Below, one piece after another: positions 45,475 through 53,692 of a stretch of 64,000 nucleotides of DNA. Position numbers and translations under genes: made by a program. The stretch's first letter is position 1; every line of letters starts with the position of its first letter. Below the pieces are notes generated by a model. That model worked only from the letters and a program-made list of their open reading frames with translations. It was not told the origin of the DNA and did no database searches. Origin of the DNA: an uncultured Bacteroidia bacterium (GTDB lineage: Bacteria > Bacteroidota > Bacteroidia > Bacteroidales > F082); assembly GCA_902786745.1 (NCBI GenBank), contig CADADR010000008.1, forward strand, positions 154,006 through 218,005, read 5' to 3'.

Positions 45475-47349
45475 ATGAAAGCCAAGTTTCTCATCATAGG
45501 ATACTTGTTGTTGGCCATAGCCTCTTGCACTTCAAAGGTGAAGGTCGTTGAGCCTGTCGAAACGCCGTCATCAGAACTGTGCGCCATCGACAGCCTGATG
45601 TGGCGGCAGCCCGACAGTGCTTTGGCGCAGCTGCAGCGGGCGGCCGACAGCCTCGATGCTTTTAATGGGCATTACTGCCAGCTGCTGATCTCGGAGTTGC
45701 TTTATAAAAACGACTGGGGGCAAAGCAACCGCGAGGAACTGCTTCAAGCTGTGGCCTATTTCGACAGCCTCGTGCGGCTGACTCCCCCTTTGCAAAGGGG
45801 GCTGGGGGGATTAAAAAACACACCTACCAACCAAAACGACAACCTCGTCTTCCTTGCCGCCCGCGCACATTATATTAATGGTGTGGGGTATTACGAGCAC
45901 GATAGCGTGGTGGAGGCCTGCAAGGAATACCTGAAGGCATTGGAGGTGATGGAGGAGCATTTTGAGGAAAAGGAACGGGTAGGGAATATGGCGAAGTTTA
46001 TGGCCTTAACCCATGGACGTCTTGGTGAAATGTTTGAGGAACAATTGTTGGCCGAACCAGCCATTGCTTGTTATAAACAAGCATTGTTTTATTGCCGACG
46101 AGAGCCAACATCTAAATATGGAATACCTGTTTTGCTATATCATTTGGGGATACAATATGACATTGTTGACCAAAAAGACAGCGCTGCTTTCTATTATGAT
46201 GAAGCATTAGTGAACATGCCTGATTTTGACAATCTCCATTATAGAGACCTCATGTCGAATAAAGCCATATTTGCCTTTTATTACTTGGACTATAGTTCGG
46301 ATTCCGTTATTAATATTCTAAAACACTTGGTCACACTCTCGGCAGATGAAGAGGAAAGAACAACCAGATTATTGACCCTTGGCCATATATTATTTGAAGA
46401 CAAGCAGTATGATTCTTCACGGGTGTATTTGGAAACCGTATTTGAACAACAAGAAGACATTACATCCAAGATGATAGCTGCGGAGAGATTAAGTAGCATA
46501 TACCAAATGGAAGGGGATTCCATAAAAGCCCAAAAATATGCTTCGTTTCTCGTTGGCTTAACGATGTCGGAAATTGAAAAGAAAACAGAAGCATCGAAAG
46601 AGAATGAAATGTTCAAAGACTATTTGGCTCAAAAACAAAAGAAGCAGGCCGTAATTGAACGAGAAAAAGCCGTGAAGAGAGCCTTGTTGATAATCATTCC
46701 CATAGCCGCTGTAGTTGCTTTGGTTGTCTTCATTGATGCAAAACGCAGAAACAAGAAGCAGCTGAAGGAGCAACAAGCGGAAGCGAAAAAGCTGTTGGAA
46801 GAAAAGGACAAGCAGCACACAGAAGTCCTTGAAGCCGAGCGACAAACCCACCGGATGGAGCAAGCCGCCATAGCGGGCCGGCTGAAACGGAGCAACCAGG
46901 AACTGCGAGAACTGAAGGGCCAGATCAAACACTTGGATGATTTGGCTGCAAAAACCGAAGCGGCCGCCTCGTTCAATGAAGAACCTATATGCCGCCTCAT
47001 CATGGAGCGGGTGAACGAAGGGCAGTTTAAGGCGAAAATAGATTGTGAGCTCTATAAGTCATACGCTTTGGACAAGCAGCAGCTATTGGACTTGCGTGTG
47101 GCTGCCGACCTTCACTTTAGCAAGTTAACGCTCCGTCTCAGGAAGACATACCCAAAACTCACCAATATTGATATTGACTATTGCTGCCTCTATCTGCTCA
47201 ACCTGACCCACGCCGATGTTTCCGCGTTGATGCAACGCGCCTATAACACCGTGGTTGAGCGCGACAGCAAAATCCAGAAGATATTGGGCAGCGAAAAACC
47301 GCTTCCCGTTATCTTGATGGATATAGCTCATAATCCATCATCTACTTGA
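45475..47349 (+). CDS. TPR lipoprotein-type membrane regulator with coiled coil and degenerate HTH
   Basis: 624 residues. The N-terminus has a lipobox-like AIASC (or a membrane anchor). TPR repeats span about 60-380 (ALAQLQRAADSLD, AIACYKQALFYCRR, DSAAFYYDEALVNMP). A transmembrane helix lies at 403-424, then a coiled coil (KQLKEQQAEAKKLLEEKDKQ...) and a C-terminal helical domain (LTNIDIDYCCLYLLNLTHADVSALMQRAYNTVVERDSKIQ) in the place of a LuxR HTH. The architecture matches the gene at the right edge. It carries two in-frame palindromic repeats (residues about 23-30 and 103-114). It is probably a one-component envelope-to-DNA sensor; its ligand is unknown. The neighbouring DUF3244 and T9SS genes are possible targets. 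Confidence 0.82.
   Translation: MKAKFLIIGYLLLAIASCTSKVKVVEPVETPSSELCAIDSLMWRQPDSALAQLQRAADSLDAFNGHYCQLLISELLYKNDWGQSNREELLQAVAYFDSLVRLTPPLQRGLGGLKNTPTNQNDNLVFLAARAHYINGVGYYEHDSVVEACKEYLKALEVMEEHFEEKERVGNMAKFMALTHGRLGEMFEEQLLAEPAIACYKQALFYCRREPTSKYGIPVLLYHLGIQYDIVDQKDSAAFYYDEALVNMPDFDNLHYRDLMSNKAIFAFYYLDYSSDSVINILKHLVTLSADEEERTTRLLTLGHILFEDKQYDSSRVYLETVFEQQEDITSKMIAAERLSSIYQMEGDSIKAQKYASFLVGLTMSEIEKKTEASKENEMFKDYLAQKQKKQAVIEREKAVKRALLIIIPIAAVVALVVFIDAKRRNKKQLKEQQAEAKKLLEEKDKQHTEVLEAERQTHRMEQAAIAGRLKRSNQELRELKGQIKHLDDLAAKTEAAASFNEEPICRLIMERVNEGQFKAKIDCELYKSYALDKQQLLDLRVAADLHFSKLTLRLRKTYPKLTNIDIDYCCLYLLNLTHADVSALMQRAYNTVVERDSKIQKILGSEKPLPVILMDIAHNPSST
45543..45562 (+). repeat. GAGCCTGTCGAA-family repeat in TPR regulator
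   Basis: GGTCGTTGAGCCTGTCGAAA, exact reverse complement of 14013-14032, read as VVEPVET just after the signal region. Confidence 0.82.
45784..45812 (+). repeat. CCCCCTTTGCAAAGGGGG-family repeat in TPR regulator
   Basis: An 18-bp perfect palindrome (45784-45801) followed by CTGGGGGGATT, read as PPLQRGLGGL. The same family lies at 60671-60697. Confidence 0.8.
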
Positions 47350-47456
47350 TTGGCAAGATATTAAACAAAAATACCGAACCTTTCCGAACCATCATTTTCT
47401 TGCAAGGTTTTTAGAGCCCCAGTACTTTTACATCGTGATTTTAAATCTAATACACG

Positions 47457-47837
47457 ATGAAAAAAATAACAACATTGATTCTGATGCTCTGCTTGGTTCT
47501 TTCGGGAGCATTCTGCTACGCCAGTGCCGTGGCCAGAACGGAAACAAAAGAAGAAGGAGCCATTTTAATAAAGCAGAAAGCTCACCATGGAGGTGTTGAT
47601 AAGAGCGGAAGCATTGCTCCTTCAATTAATGGAAACGTGCTGACTGTGGTCTTCACCGAAAACCTAGGCCAAGTCTCTGTGGAAGTTGCCACGGCTGATG
47701 GAGCCTCGGTGCAATACACCTCAGTACTCACGCCGAACGGCCTGCAAATCTACATCCCCAACGCGGGGAATTACATTGTCACATTTACACTCCCCAATGG
47801 GGATGAGTATTACGGCGAGTTTACTGTAACAGATTAA
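47457..47837 (+). CDS. Secreted DUF3244 protein
   Basis: 126 residues. Signal peptide MKKITTLILMLCLVLSGAFC, then a small Ig-like sandwich: SIAPSINGNVLTVVFTENLGQVSVEVATADGASVQYTSVLTPNGLQIYIPNAGNYIVTFTLPNGDEYYGEF. DUF3244 proteins are small, secreted and restricted to Bacteroidota; function is unknown. It follows the TPR regulator by 107 bases. A weak -7 box (TACTTTTA, 47423-47430) lies upstream, so it may be a regulated target. Confidence 0.82.
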   Translation: MKKITTLILMLCLVLSGAFCYASAVARTETKEEGAILIKQKAHHGGVDKSGSIAPSINGNVLTVVFTENLGQVSVEVATADGASVQYTSVLTPNGLQIYIPNAGNYIVTFTLPNGDEYYGEFTVTD

Positions 47838-47871
47838 ATAACTAAAGTTAAACAATTAAAATCTTACAAAA

Positions 47872-47939
47872 ATGAAAAAGTCAAACGCTATGTGGCGTCC
47901 CAAGCGATGACTTTGTCCCTTGGGATGCCTCAACGATGA
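47872..47939 (+). other. Two overlapping mini-ORFs with an 11-bp hairpin
   Basis: 47872-47910 reads MKKSNAMWRPKR; an overlapping ATG at 47907 reads MTLSLGMPQR, ending at 47939. A stem GGCGTCCCAAG (47894-47904) with CTTGGGATGCC (47919-47929) overlaps both. No T-run follows. This could be a leader peptide, a translation switch or chance. The remainder of the 183-base gap holds the next promoter. Confidence 0.35.
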
Positions 47940-47982
47940 AAAAAAAGAAACGACAAATATAACCAATGAAACAAACAATCAC

Positions 47983-47990
47983 TATCTTTG
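47983..47990 (+). promoter_or_regulatory. -7 box of T9SS cargo gene
   Basis: TATCTTTG, 31 bases before the ATG at 48021. Confidence 0.7.
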
Positions 47991-48020
47991 CAGGTACAAA
48001 CATCAAAAAAGACATGCAAC

Positions 48021-49484
48021 ATGAATACAAAACACTTTAAAACGATTGTTGCCTTGGCTGCCCTATGCTGCAGTCTTGGCCTCCAGGCTCAGACCATTGA
48101 TTCCATTCCGCACCACTATTTGGGCAATGGTACCCCCTTCATCGAATCGCTTATGGAAATGCATGACGGCAGCCTCGTCAGCAACGTCTTTATCGGTCCA
48201 GAGACTTGCAGGGTTAAAATCCAAAAGTTGAACCGTTACCCCGAACTTGCCTTGGCCGATTCAGTGGTGCACTACACTTCAACAGGCGCGTGGAGCATCA
48301 GCGCAAAAGACCCGAATAACTACAACAAGGGCATCTTCGCAGAGTACAAGGCCGACTCGGCAAACGGAGGCTGTAAAGTGACCATGCGTCGCTTCGACAA
48401 CCACCTGGTCTTCGAGCCCGACGAAATCGAAGTTCATGTCACCGACGATGACTCCCTACAAAACTGCGGCCTTCCGGGAATGCTCATCGACCGCAACGGC
48501 GACCTCGTCGTGGCCTATTACAACTACCACTCCTTCGACCGCAACTTCATCCGAATCGGACCCGACGGCGAAATCAAGCACCATAACTTGCTTACCAACA
48601 TGACCCTTGACGAAGGTTCCGACCACGGGCCTTTCATTGTCAGGGAGTCGCCATTGACCTACTGCTATTATGGCCACTACGCCAACGGCCAGGATCTCAC
48701 CCATTGCTACATACTGGACTCGCTTTTCAACATTACGGAAAGCGTCGTCCTGCCTAACCAAATCACAGCCCCGCTTTGGCTACGTTTTTCCACCAATACC
48801 AATGGCTCAATCGGGGTTTGCGCCAAAAACGACGGCAGTTTCCTATTCGCCTTGCAGTATGAATCCATGAACCCCCAAGTGAATGACAAAGGGCTGGCTA
48901 TACTAAGATACGACGGCGAACTCACCCTGCTAAAAAAGTTCCCTTCGGTTCCTTACGGTAAAACAGCCACCATAGGCATGGATTGGGGCAAGGACGGTAA
49001 CCTCTATCTGGCCTATGCCACGAACCATCTTAACGGACATATATCCTTGGTTAAGATGGACAGCGACCTGAATGTCATTTGGGAACGCTATTGCTTGGAA
49101 TCGGGGTATCTCTGGGATGGTAAGATGTTGGTCCTTAAGGATAACAAGGTGGCAATTATAGGTATTAATCTCGTCAACAATCAAATTTGCGACGCCTTTT
49201 ACATCATTGTCAACGACGACTATGACGGCACGACGGAGCAAGAAAGCCCCATCCGCCCTTACGCCTATTATCCCAACCCGGCCCAAGACCAACTCCACCT
49301 GCGGTTCTCGCCCGACGTACAGCCCGCCTGCATCGAACTCTTCGACCTGCAAGGGCGACTTGTGAGCAAACAAAGCCAAGGCTTGGAAAACATAGAGCTG
49401 CAAGGCCTCGCCCCAGGGCAATACGTGATGAAGGTCACGATGGAGGACGGAAAGACATTTACCGACAAGGTGGTGAAGGAATAG
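48021..49484 (+). CDS. T9SS-secreted protein, type A sorting domain
   Basis: 487 residues. Signal peptide MNTKHFKTIVALAALCCSLG ending LQAQ. A repetitive beta-rich body (IGPDGEIKHHN, LRYDGELTLLKKF, MDSDLNVIWERY) looks like a propeller or solenoid. The C-terminal sorting domain is PYAYYPNPAQDQLHLRFSPD, IELFDLQGRLV, GLAPGQYVMKVTMEDGKTFTDKVVKE. PorU-type sortase should remove it and attach the protein at the surface. No catalytic motif is seen. The start at 48021 lies after the -7 box. Confidence 0.87.
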   Translation: MNTKHFKTIVALAALCCSLGLQAQTIDSIPHHYLGNGTPFIESLMEMHDGSLVSNVFIGPETCRVKIQKLNRYPELALADSVVHYTSTGAWSISAKDPNNYNKGIFAEYKADSANGGCKVTMRRFDNHLVFEPDEIEVHVTDDDSLQNCGLPGMLIDRNGDLVVAYYNYHSFDRNFIRIGPDGEIKHHNLLTNMTLDEGSDHGPFIVRESPLTYCYYGHYANGQDLTHCYILDSLFNITESVVLPNQITAPLWLRFSTNTNGSIGVCAKNDGSFLFALQYESMNPQVNDKGLAILRYDGELTLLKKFPSVPYGKTATIGMDWGKDGNLYLAYATNHLNGHISLVKMDSDLNVIWERYCLESGYLWDGKMLVLKDNKVAIIGINLVNNQICDAFYIIVNDDYDGTTEQESPIRPYAYYPNPAQDQLHLRFSPDVQPACIELFDLQGRLVSKQSQGLENIELQGLAPGQYVMKVTMEDGKTFTDKVVKE

Positions 49485-49536
49485 AGATCCCCCTGCGCTT
49501 CGCATGGGAAATCTAAAAAAGGAAAACAGTGGAAAG

Positions 49537-50562
49537 ATGAAAAGACGATGGTTTATCTTGCTTGTCGTTTCGGCGCTCTCGACCGCCTGCTCAAACGATA
49601 TCGACATCTTTGCCGATTACAAGCAGATGCCCATCGTCTATGGTCTGCTCGACGCCCGCGCCGACACCAACTACGTCAAGATCACCCGTGCCTTCTACGC
49701 TCCCGACGACACCTATCTGGCTGCAGCCAACCCCGACTCGAGCAACTACCCTGGCCGACTCGACGTCCGTCTCGTCGAATACCGCAACGGCGACTCCGTC
49801 CGCGAAATCGTTCTCGACACCATCACCATCCACAACAAACAGGAAGGCTTGTTCTATGCACCCTCGCAAAAGCTGTACTATACCGCCGAGCCACTCAATC
49901 ACAATGGATCGGGAGCGCAATACCATTACCGCCTCAAAGCCGTCCTCCCCGACCGCGTCCTGACCACCGAGACTGATATGGTGGGCAACGGCGGATTCGG
50001 TGTGCAAAGCCTGGGCGTGAACTTCTCAAAGGAGTACTTTGGCACCAACCGTCCCTTCCTGTTTCGGCCCGCCACCAACGCCAGCATCTATCAAGTCACC
50101 ATGGCGTTCACCTTCAAAGAGCAACGCACTCCCGATGGCGACACCATACCCCGCACCTTCTCGTGGGATATCGGCACCTATACCGACGAGTACCTCTCCA
50201 AACACATGGACGGCGATTGCTATGTATTCACATATCGGCCCGAGAATTTTTACGCGAAGCTGAAAGAGTTTGTCGGCGACGACAGCCTCACCCAAGGGGT
50301 CAGCCGTTTCATCAGCGACTATCCTGTCGAAGTCGACATCACTGCAGGCGGAGAGAAACTGATGCAATACATCTACCACAACGACGCCACCTACGGCTTC
50401 AGTTCCGGCGACCCTGAGTTTTCGCTCATCGACGGAGGCTATGGGGTGTTCTCGTCAAGGATGACTGCCGTAGGCAACATAAGGCTTGCCGGAGAGACCG
50501 TCCCCGAACTGGTGGCTATGCCCCGATGGGGATTCGTTTTCATAGGCGGACGAGAAGAATAA
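49537..50562 (+). CDS. Lipoprotein resembling the DUF4249 family
   Basis: 341 residues. Signal peptide MKRRWFILLVVSALSTACSN with lipobox STAC. The body DIFADYKQMPIVYGLLDARADTNYVKITRAF resembles DUF4249 proteins, which often sit beside TonB-dependent receptors; none is present here. It ends RWGFVFIGGREE. The ATG at 49537 is preferred over one at 49504 because it opens the signal peptide. The function is unknown. Confidence 0.75.
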   Translation: MKRRWFILLVVSALSTACSNDIDIFADYKQMPIVYGLLDARADTNYVKITRAFYAPDDTYLAAANPDSSNYPGRLDVRLVEYRNGDSVREIVLDTITIHNKQEGLFYAPSQKLYYTAEPLNHNGSGAQYHYRLKAVLPDRVLTTETDMVGNGGFGVQSLGVNFSKEYFGTNRPFLFRPATNASIYQVTMAFTFKEQRTPDGDTIPRTFSWDIGTYTDEYLSKHMDGDCYVFTYRPENFYAKLKEFVGDDSLTQGVSRFISDYPVEVDITAGGEKLMQYIYHNDATYGFSSGDPEFSLIDGGYGVFSSRMTAVGNIRLAGETVPELVAMPRWGFVFIGGREE

Positions 50563-50586
50563 AGCTAAGGACACACAGAGTTGTCA

Positions 50587-51942
50587 TTATGCGTAGAGCG
50601 CCTTCAAGTCGTCGGTCGTCAGACCGTTGAAGTCGCCTGAACTCATAAAAGCGCCAATGACATTGTGTCGTTGGCCTTTTTCTAATAAAGCGACAAGCTC
50701 AGCCTTGTTGTGCACCACCTTCAAATCTTTCCTTCCGAAGCCTTCAACGATGCGCTCGTCGGGCATGAGCTCCAACTTCTTGATGGCCACAGCATGCGGG
50801 TCGTAGAAGACAATGGCTGTGTCGGCGAGCTTCAAGGCATCACGGTAATGGTCGATGAAGACCTCACTGAGACTGCTATAGGTGTGCAACTCAAAAACCG
50901 CAAGCAAATGCTTCTTTGGGAACTGCTCACGCAATGCCTTCACGCTGGCGTTGACCTTGGAAGGCGCATGGGCGAAATCGCGGAAGACGAAGTTGTCGCC
51001 ATTGTCGAACAAGAGCTCCAAACGACGCGCGGCACCCTTGAAGGAGGCGATGGCCTCATAGAACTGGGCATCGGTGACACCCAGCTGCTGGCACACCAAC
51101 CGTGCCGCATTGATGTTCTTCATATTGTGGCTGCCAAACACACCCACTTCCCTCCTGCTGCCATCAGGCAAAAGCAGGGTCGTCTTCAGGCCGTCGCTCT
51201 CGAAAGGATGCACACCATAGCCGAAGGTGCGGCATTGTGCACCTTGAGCAATCTTGTCAGCCTCCACATCGGTCTGGTCGTAGATGAGGCAGCCACCCGG
51301 CTCGATGGTACGCACGAAGATACGGAACTGTTCGAGGTAGGTGTCGAAGGTCGGAAACACATTGACATGGTCCCAGCCGATGCCGCTGATGACGGCGACA
51401 TGAGGATGATAATGATGGAACTTCGGCACACGGTCGATGGGCGAAGTGAGGTATTCGTCGCCTTCCATGACCATGAATTTGGCCGTCTCGCTGAGGCGCA
51501 CCATCACGTCGAAGCCTTCCAGTTGGGCGCCCACCATGAAATCGGTCTCGATGCCAACCTTTTGCAACACATGCAGGATCATAGAGGTGATGGTCGTCTT
51601 GCCATGGCTACCACCGACGACAATACGGGTCTTGTCCTTGCTCTGTTCATAGAGGTACTCGGGATAGGAATACACCTTCAGTCCCAGCTCTTGGGCGCGT
51701 ACCAGCTCGGGGTTGTCGATGCGGGCGTGCATGCCGAGGATTACGGCGTCGTAGGTCTTGTCGAGCTTCTCGGGATACCAACCCCATTGTGGAGGCAAGA
51801 TGCCCTCTTTGGCGAGGCGCGACTTGGAAGGCTCGAAGATCTCGTCGTCAGAACCCGTGACTTCATAACCCTTGCGGTGCAAGGCGATGGCGAGGTTGTG
51901 CATGGCGCTCCCGCCTATAGCAATAAAGTGAACCTTTTTCAT
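50587..51942 (-). CDS. mpl: Murein tripeptide ligase Mpl (UDP-MurNAc:tripeptide ligase)
   Basis: 451 residues of the Mur ligase superfamily. The N-terminal Rossmann domain is HFIAIGGSAMHNLAIALHRKG, the P-loop GGSHGKTTITS (110-120), Mg-site MEGDEYLTSPIDRVPKFHHY, and the C-terminal domain begins FRDFAHAPSKVNASVKALRE. Mpl reattaches recovered tripeptide to UDP-MurNAc. With AmgK and MurU at 12-14 kb it completes a recycling theme. The start is MKKVHFIAIGG at 51942; the longer frame enters the SRP RNA gene. Confidence 0.92.
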   Translation of the reverse strand: MKKVHFIAIGGSAMHNLAIALHRKGYEVTGSDDEIFEPSKSRLAKEGILPPQWGWYPEKLDKTYDAVILGMHARIDNPELVRAQELGLKVYSYPEYLYEQSKDKTRIVVGGSHGKTTITSMILHVLQKVGIETDFMVGAQLEGFDVMVRLSETAKFMVMEGDEYLTSPIDRVPKFHHYHPHVAVISGIGWDHVNVFPTFDTYLEQFRIFVRTIEPGGCLIYDQTDVEADKIAQGAQCRTFGYGVHPFESDGLKTTLLLPDGSRREVGVFGSHNMKNINAARLVCQQLGVTDAQFYEAIASFKGAARRLELLFDNGDNFVFRDFAHAPSKVNASVKALREQFPKKHLLAVFELHTYSSLSEVFIDHYRDALKLADTAIVFYDPHAVAIKKLELMPDERIVEGFGRKDLKVVHNKAELVALLEKGQRHNVIGAFMSSGDFNGLTTDDLKALYA

Positions 51943-51960
51943 AGCAATACAAATAAAGAA

Positions 51961-52057
51961 GGGTAAGCTACTCATATCGCACCGCTACAACCTCCTACCC
52001 TTGCTACATTCCTGTCCTGGGGGATTTCAGAGGGAGCTGGTCGTATAAGACTTACCC
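51961..52057 (-). ncRNA. ffs: Signal recognition particle RNA (small bacterial type)
   Basis: On the minus strand a 97-nt RNA starts GGGTAAG and ends CTTACCC, closing the long hairpin. The SRP domain IV tip is read as CCAGGACAGGAATGTAGCAAGG, with the C-AGG / AGCA internal loop that binds Ffh. A perfect -7 box lies 5 bases upstream of the 5' end. It sits between purF and mpl and does not overlap their coding frames. Confidence 0.85.
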
Positions 52058-52061
52058 GATG

Positions 52062-52069
52062 CAAAAGTA
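52062..52069 (-). promoter_or_regulatory. -7 box of SRP RNA
   Basis: TACTTTTG on the minus strand, placed so that transcription would start at about 52057. Confidence 0.75.
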
Positions 52070-52109
52070 CGGACTTTTCTTGGATTGGCAAGCGAAAATC
52101 CGAAATATT

Positions 52110-53519
52110 TTATTCGTGCCCGTAGCTCGAGCCGTCGAAGCAATGCGTGCAGAGCTCACACTTCGGCAGGCCGATGGCTTTCACCACGCTATCCAAGGTG
52201 TTGAATTTCAGCGAGTCCACTCCAACATGCTGGCGGAGCATCTCGAGGAGTTCGGCATACTCCTTGGAATTCGGGTCACAATATTTATCGATGTTGCGGT
52301 TGTCGTCGCCTTCGAGCTCTTTCACGCAGCGACGGGTGATGAGTTCCATTACCGTCTTGGAAGCCGAGAAATTGAGGAAGGGACAGCCGAAGAGCAGCGG
52401 CGGACAGCTGATGCGGACGTGCACTTCCTTGGCGCCGTAGTCGTAGAGCATCTTCACGTTGTCGCGCAGCTGCGTGCCACGCACGATGCTGTCGTCGCAG
52501 AAGGCCACCTTCTTGCCTTCGAGCAGGGCACGGTTGGGGATGAGTTTCATCTTGGCCACATGCTCACGCTGGCTCTGGTTGACAGGCATGAAGCTACGCG
52601 ACCAGGTGGGGGTATACTTCACCACACCACGCTGGTACGGGATCTTACGGACGTTGGAATAACCCAAGGCCATGCCGATGCCCGAGTCGGGGATGGCGGA
52701 GACATAGTCGAGGTCGACATAGTCGTGCTTACCCATCTCGCGGCCTTCGTTGTAGCGGGCTTCCTCCACATTGACGCCTTCGTAGTCGGCAGCCGGATAA
52801 CCGTAATAGATCCAAAGGAAAGAGCAGACTTGCTTCTTCGGACTAGGGGCAAGCAACTGTTGCACGCCGTCCAACGTGACCTTAACGATCTCGCCAGGGC
52901 CTAAGCTATAGCAGGTGGCATAGTCGAGGTTGATATAGCTATGGCTCTCGGAAGCCAACACATAGCCCTCTTCGCTCTTACCCACCACAATAGGGGTGCG
53001 GCCGTAGTAGTCACGCGCGGCGATGACGCCGTCCTCGGTGAGGATGAGCATGGAGCATGAGCCCTTCACCTTATCGAAAACATTCTTGATGCCGTCGACG
53101 AAGTCCTCGCCTTGGGTGATGAGCAGGGCCACCAACTCAGTGGGGTTGGTATAACCCGAACTCAGCTCGGCGAAATGCTGCTTGTTCTCCAAGCAATGGT
53201 TCACCAGTTCGTCCAGGTTATTGATTTTGGCCACCGTAGTGATGGCGAACTTGCCCAGGTGTGAGTTGACGATGATAGGCTGAGCATCCGTGTCGCTGAT
53301 GACGCCGATGCCGTTGTTGCCTAAGAACTTGCCCAGCTCATCGCTGAACTTGGTGCGGAAATAGGTGTTTTCGATGTCGTGGATCGAGCGGTAGAATCGC
53401 TCGCCGTCGTGGGTCACCATGCCCGCACGTTTGGTTCCGAGATGTGAGTGATAGTCAACGCCATAGAACAAGTCGCGTGCGCATGAACTTTTTAATACAG
53501 TACCGAAGAAGCCTCCCAT
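52110..53519 (-). CDS. PurF-like amidophosphoribosyltransferase lacking the N-terminal cysteine
   Basis: 469 residues. The fold is PurF throughout: Ntn-amidotransferase half (YHSHLGTKRAGM, SSGYTNPTELVALL, ARDYYGRTPIVVGK), PRPP loop VAFCDDSIVRGTQ, and likely 4Fe-4S ligands in VCSFLWIYYGYP, SCPPLLFGCP and CELCTHC. The protein begins MGGFFGTV where active PurF has MCG, so the catalytic nucleophile is replaced by Gly. It might use free ammonia, pair with another glutaminase, or be regulatory. A promoter-proximal terminator hairpin precedes the gene. Confidence 0.88.
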   Translation of the reverse strand: MGGFFGTVLKSSCARDLFYGVDYHSHLGTKRAGMVTHDGERFYRSIHDIENTYFRTKFSDELGKFLGNNGIGVISDTDAQPIIVNSHLGKFAITTVAKINNLDELVNHCLENKQHFAELSSGYTNPTELVALLITQGEDFVDGIKNVFDKVKGSCSMLILTEDGVIAARDYYGRTPIVVGKSEEGYVLASESHSYINLDYATCYSLGPGEIVKVTLDGVQQLLAPSPKKQVCSFLWIYYGYPAADYEGVNVEEARYNEGREMGKHDYVDLDYVSAIPDSGIGMALGYSNVRKIPYQRGVVKYTPTWSRSFMPVNQSQREHVAKMKLIPNRALLEGKKVAFCDDSIVRGTQLRDNVKMLYDYGAKEVHVRISCPPLLFGCPFLNFSASKTVMELITRRCVKELEGDDNRNIDKYCDPNSKEYAELLEMLRQHVGVDSLKFNTLDSVVKAIGLPKCELCTHCFDGSSYGHE

Positions 53520-53561
53520 AGTAGTAATAATTTAGGTTATTGAAGAAATAATTAAGGTCAT

Positions 53562-53618
53562 AAAAACAAAAAACATCTGCGGGAGGTTGGTGAGCAAAGT
53601 CGAACCATCCCGTAGATG
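53562..53618 (-). promoter_or_regulatory. Promoter-proximal terminator (attenuator or sRNA) upstream of purF-like gene
   Basis: On the minus strand the arms CATCTACGGGATGGTT and AACCTCCCGCAGATG (53603-53618 and 53574-53588) pair with two mismatches and are followed by TTTTTTGTTTTT. The hairpin starts within a few bases of the expected transcription start. It could attenuate the gene or be a ~55-nt small RNA. No antiterminator is obvious. Confidence 0.72.
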
Positions 53619-53623
53619 GACTG

Positions 53624-53631
53624 CAAAAATA
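53624..53631 (-). promoter_or_regulatory. -7 box of purF-like gene
   Basis: TATTTTTG on the minus strand, immediately before the terminator hairpin. Confidence 0.72.
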
Positions 53632-53664
53632 TCGTTTTTTGGTTTACCATGCACAACAATTTTA

Positions 53665-53672
53665 TATTTTTG
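53665..53672 (+). promoter_or_regulatory. -7 box of sua5-like gene
   Basis: TATTTTTG, 21 bases before the ATG at 53693. Confidence 0.7.
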
Positions 53673-53692
53673 CCGAAATTTTTCGCAAGTCT

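Noticed and set aside
50710..51966. 418-codon plus-strand frame opposite mpl
   Set aside because: It is antisense to mpl and runs into the SRP RNA region; no recognisable domain.
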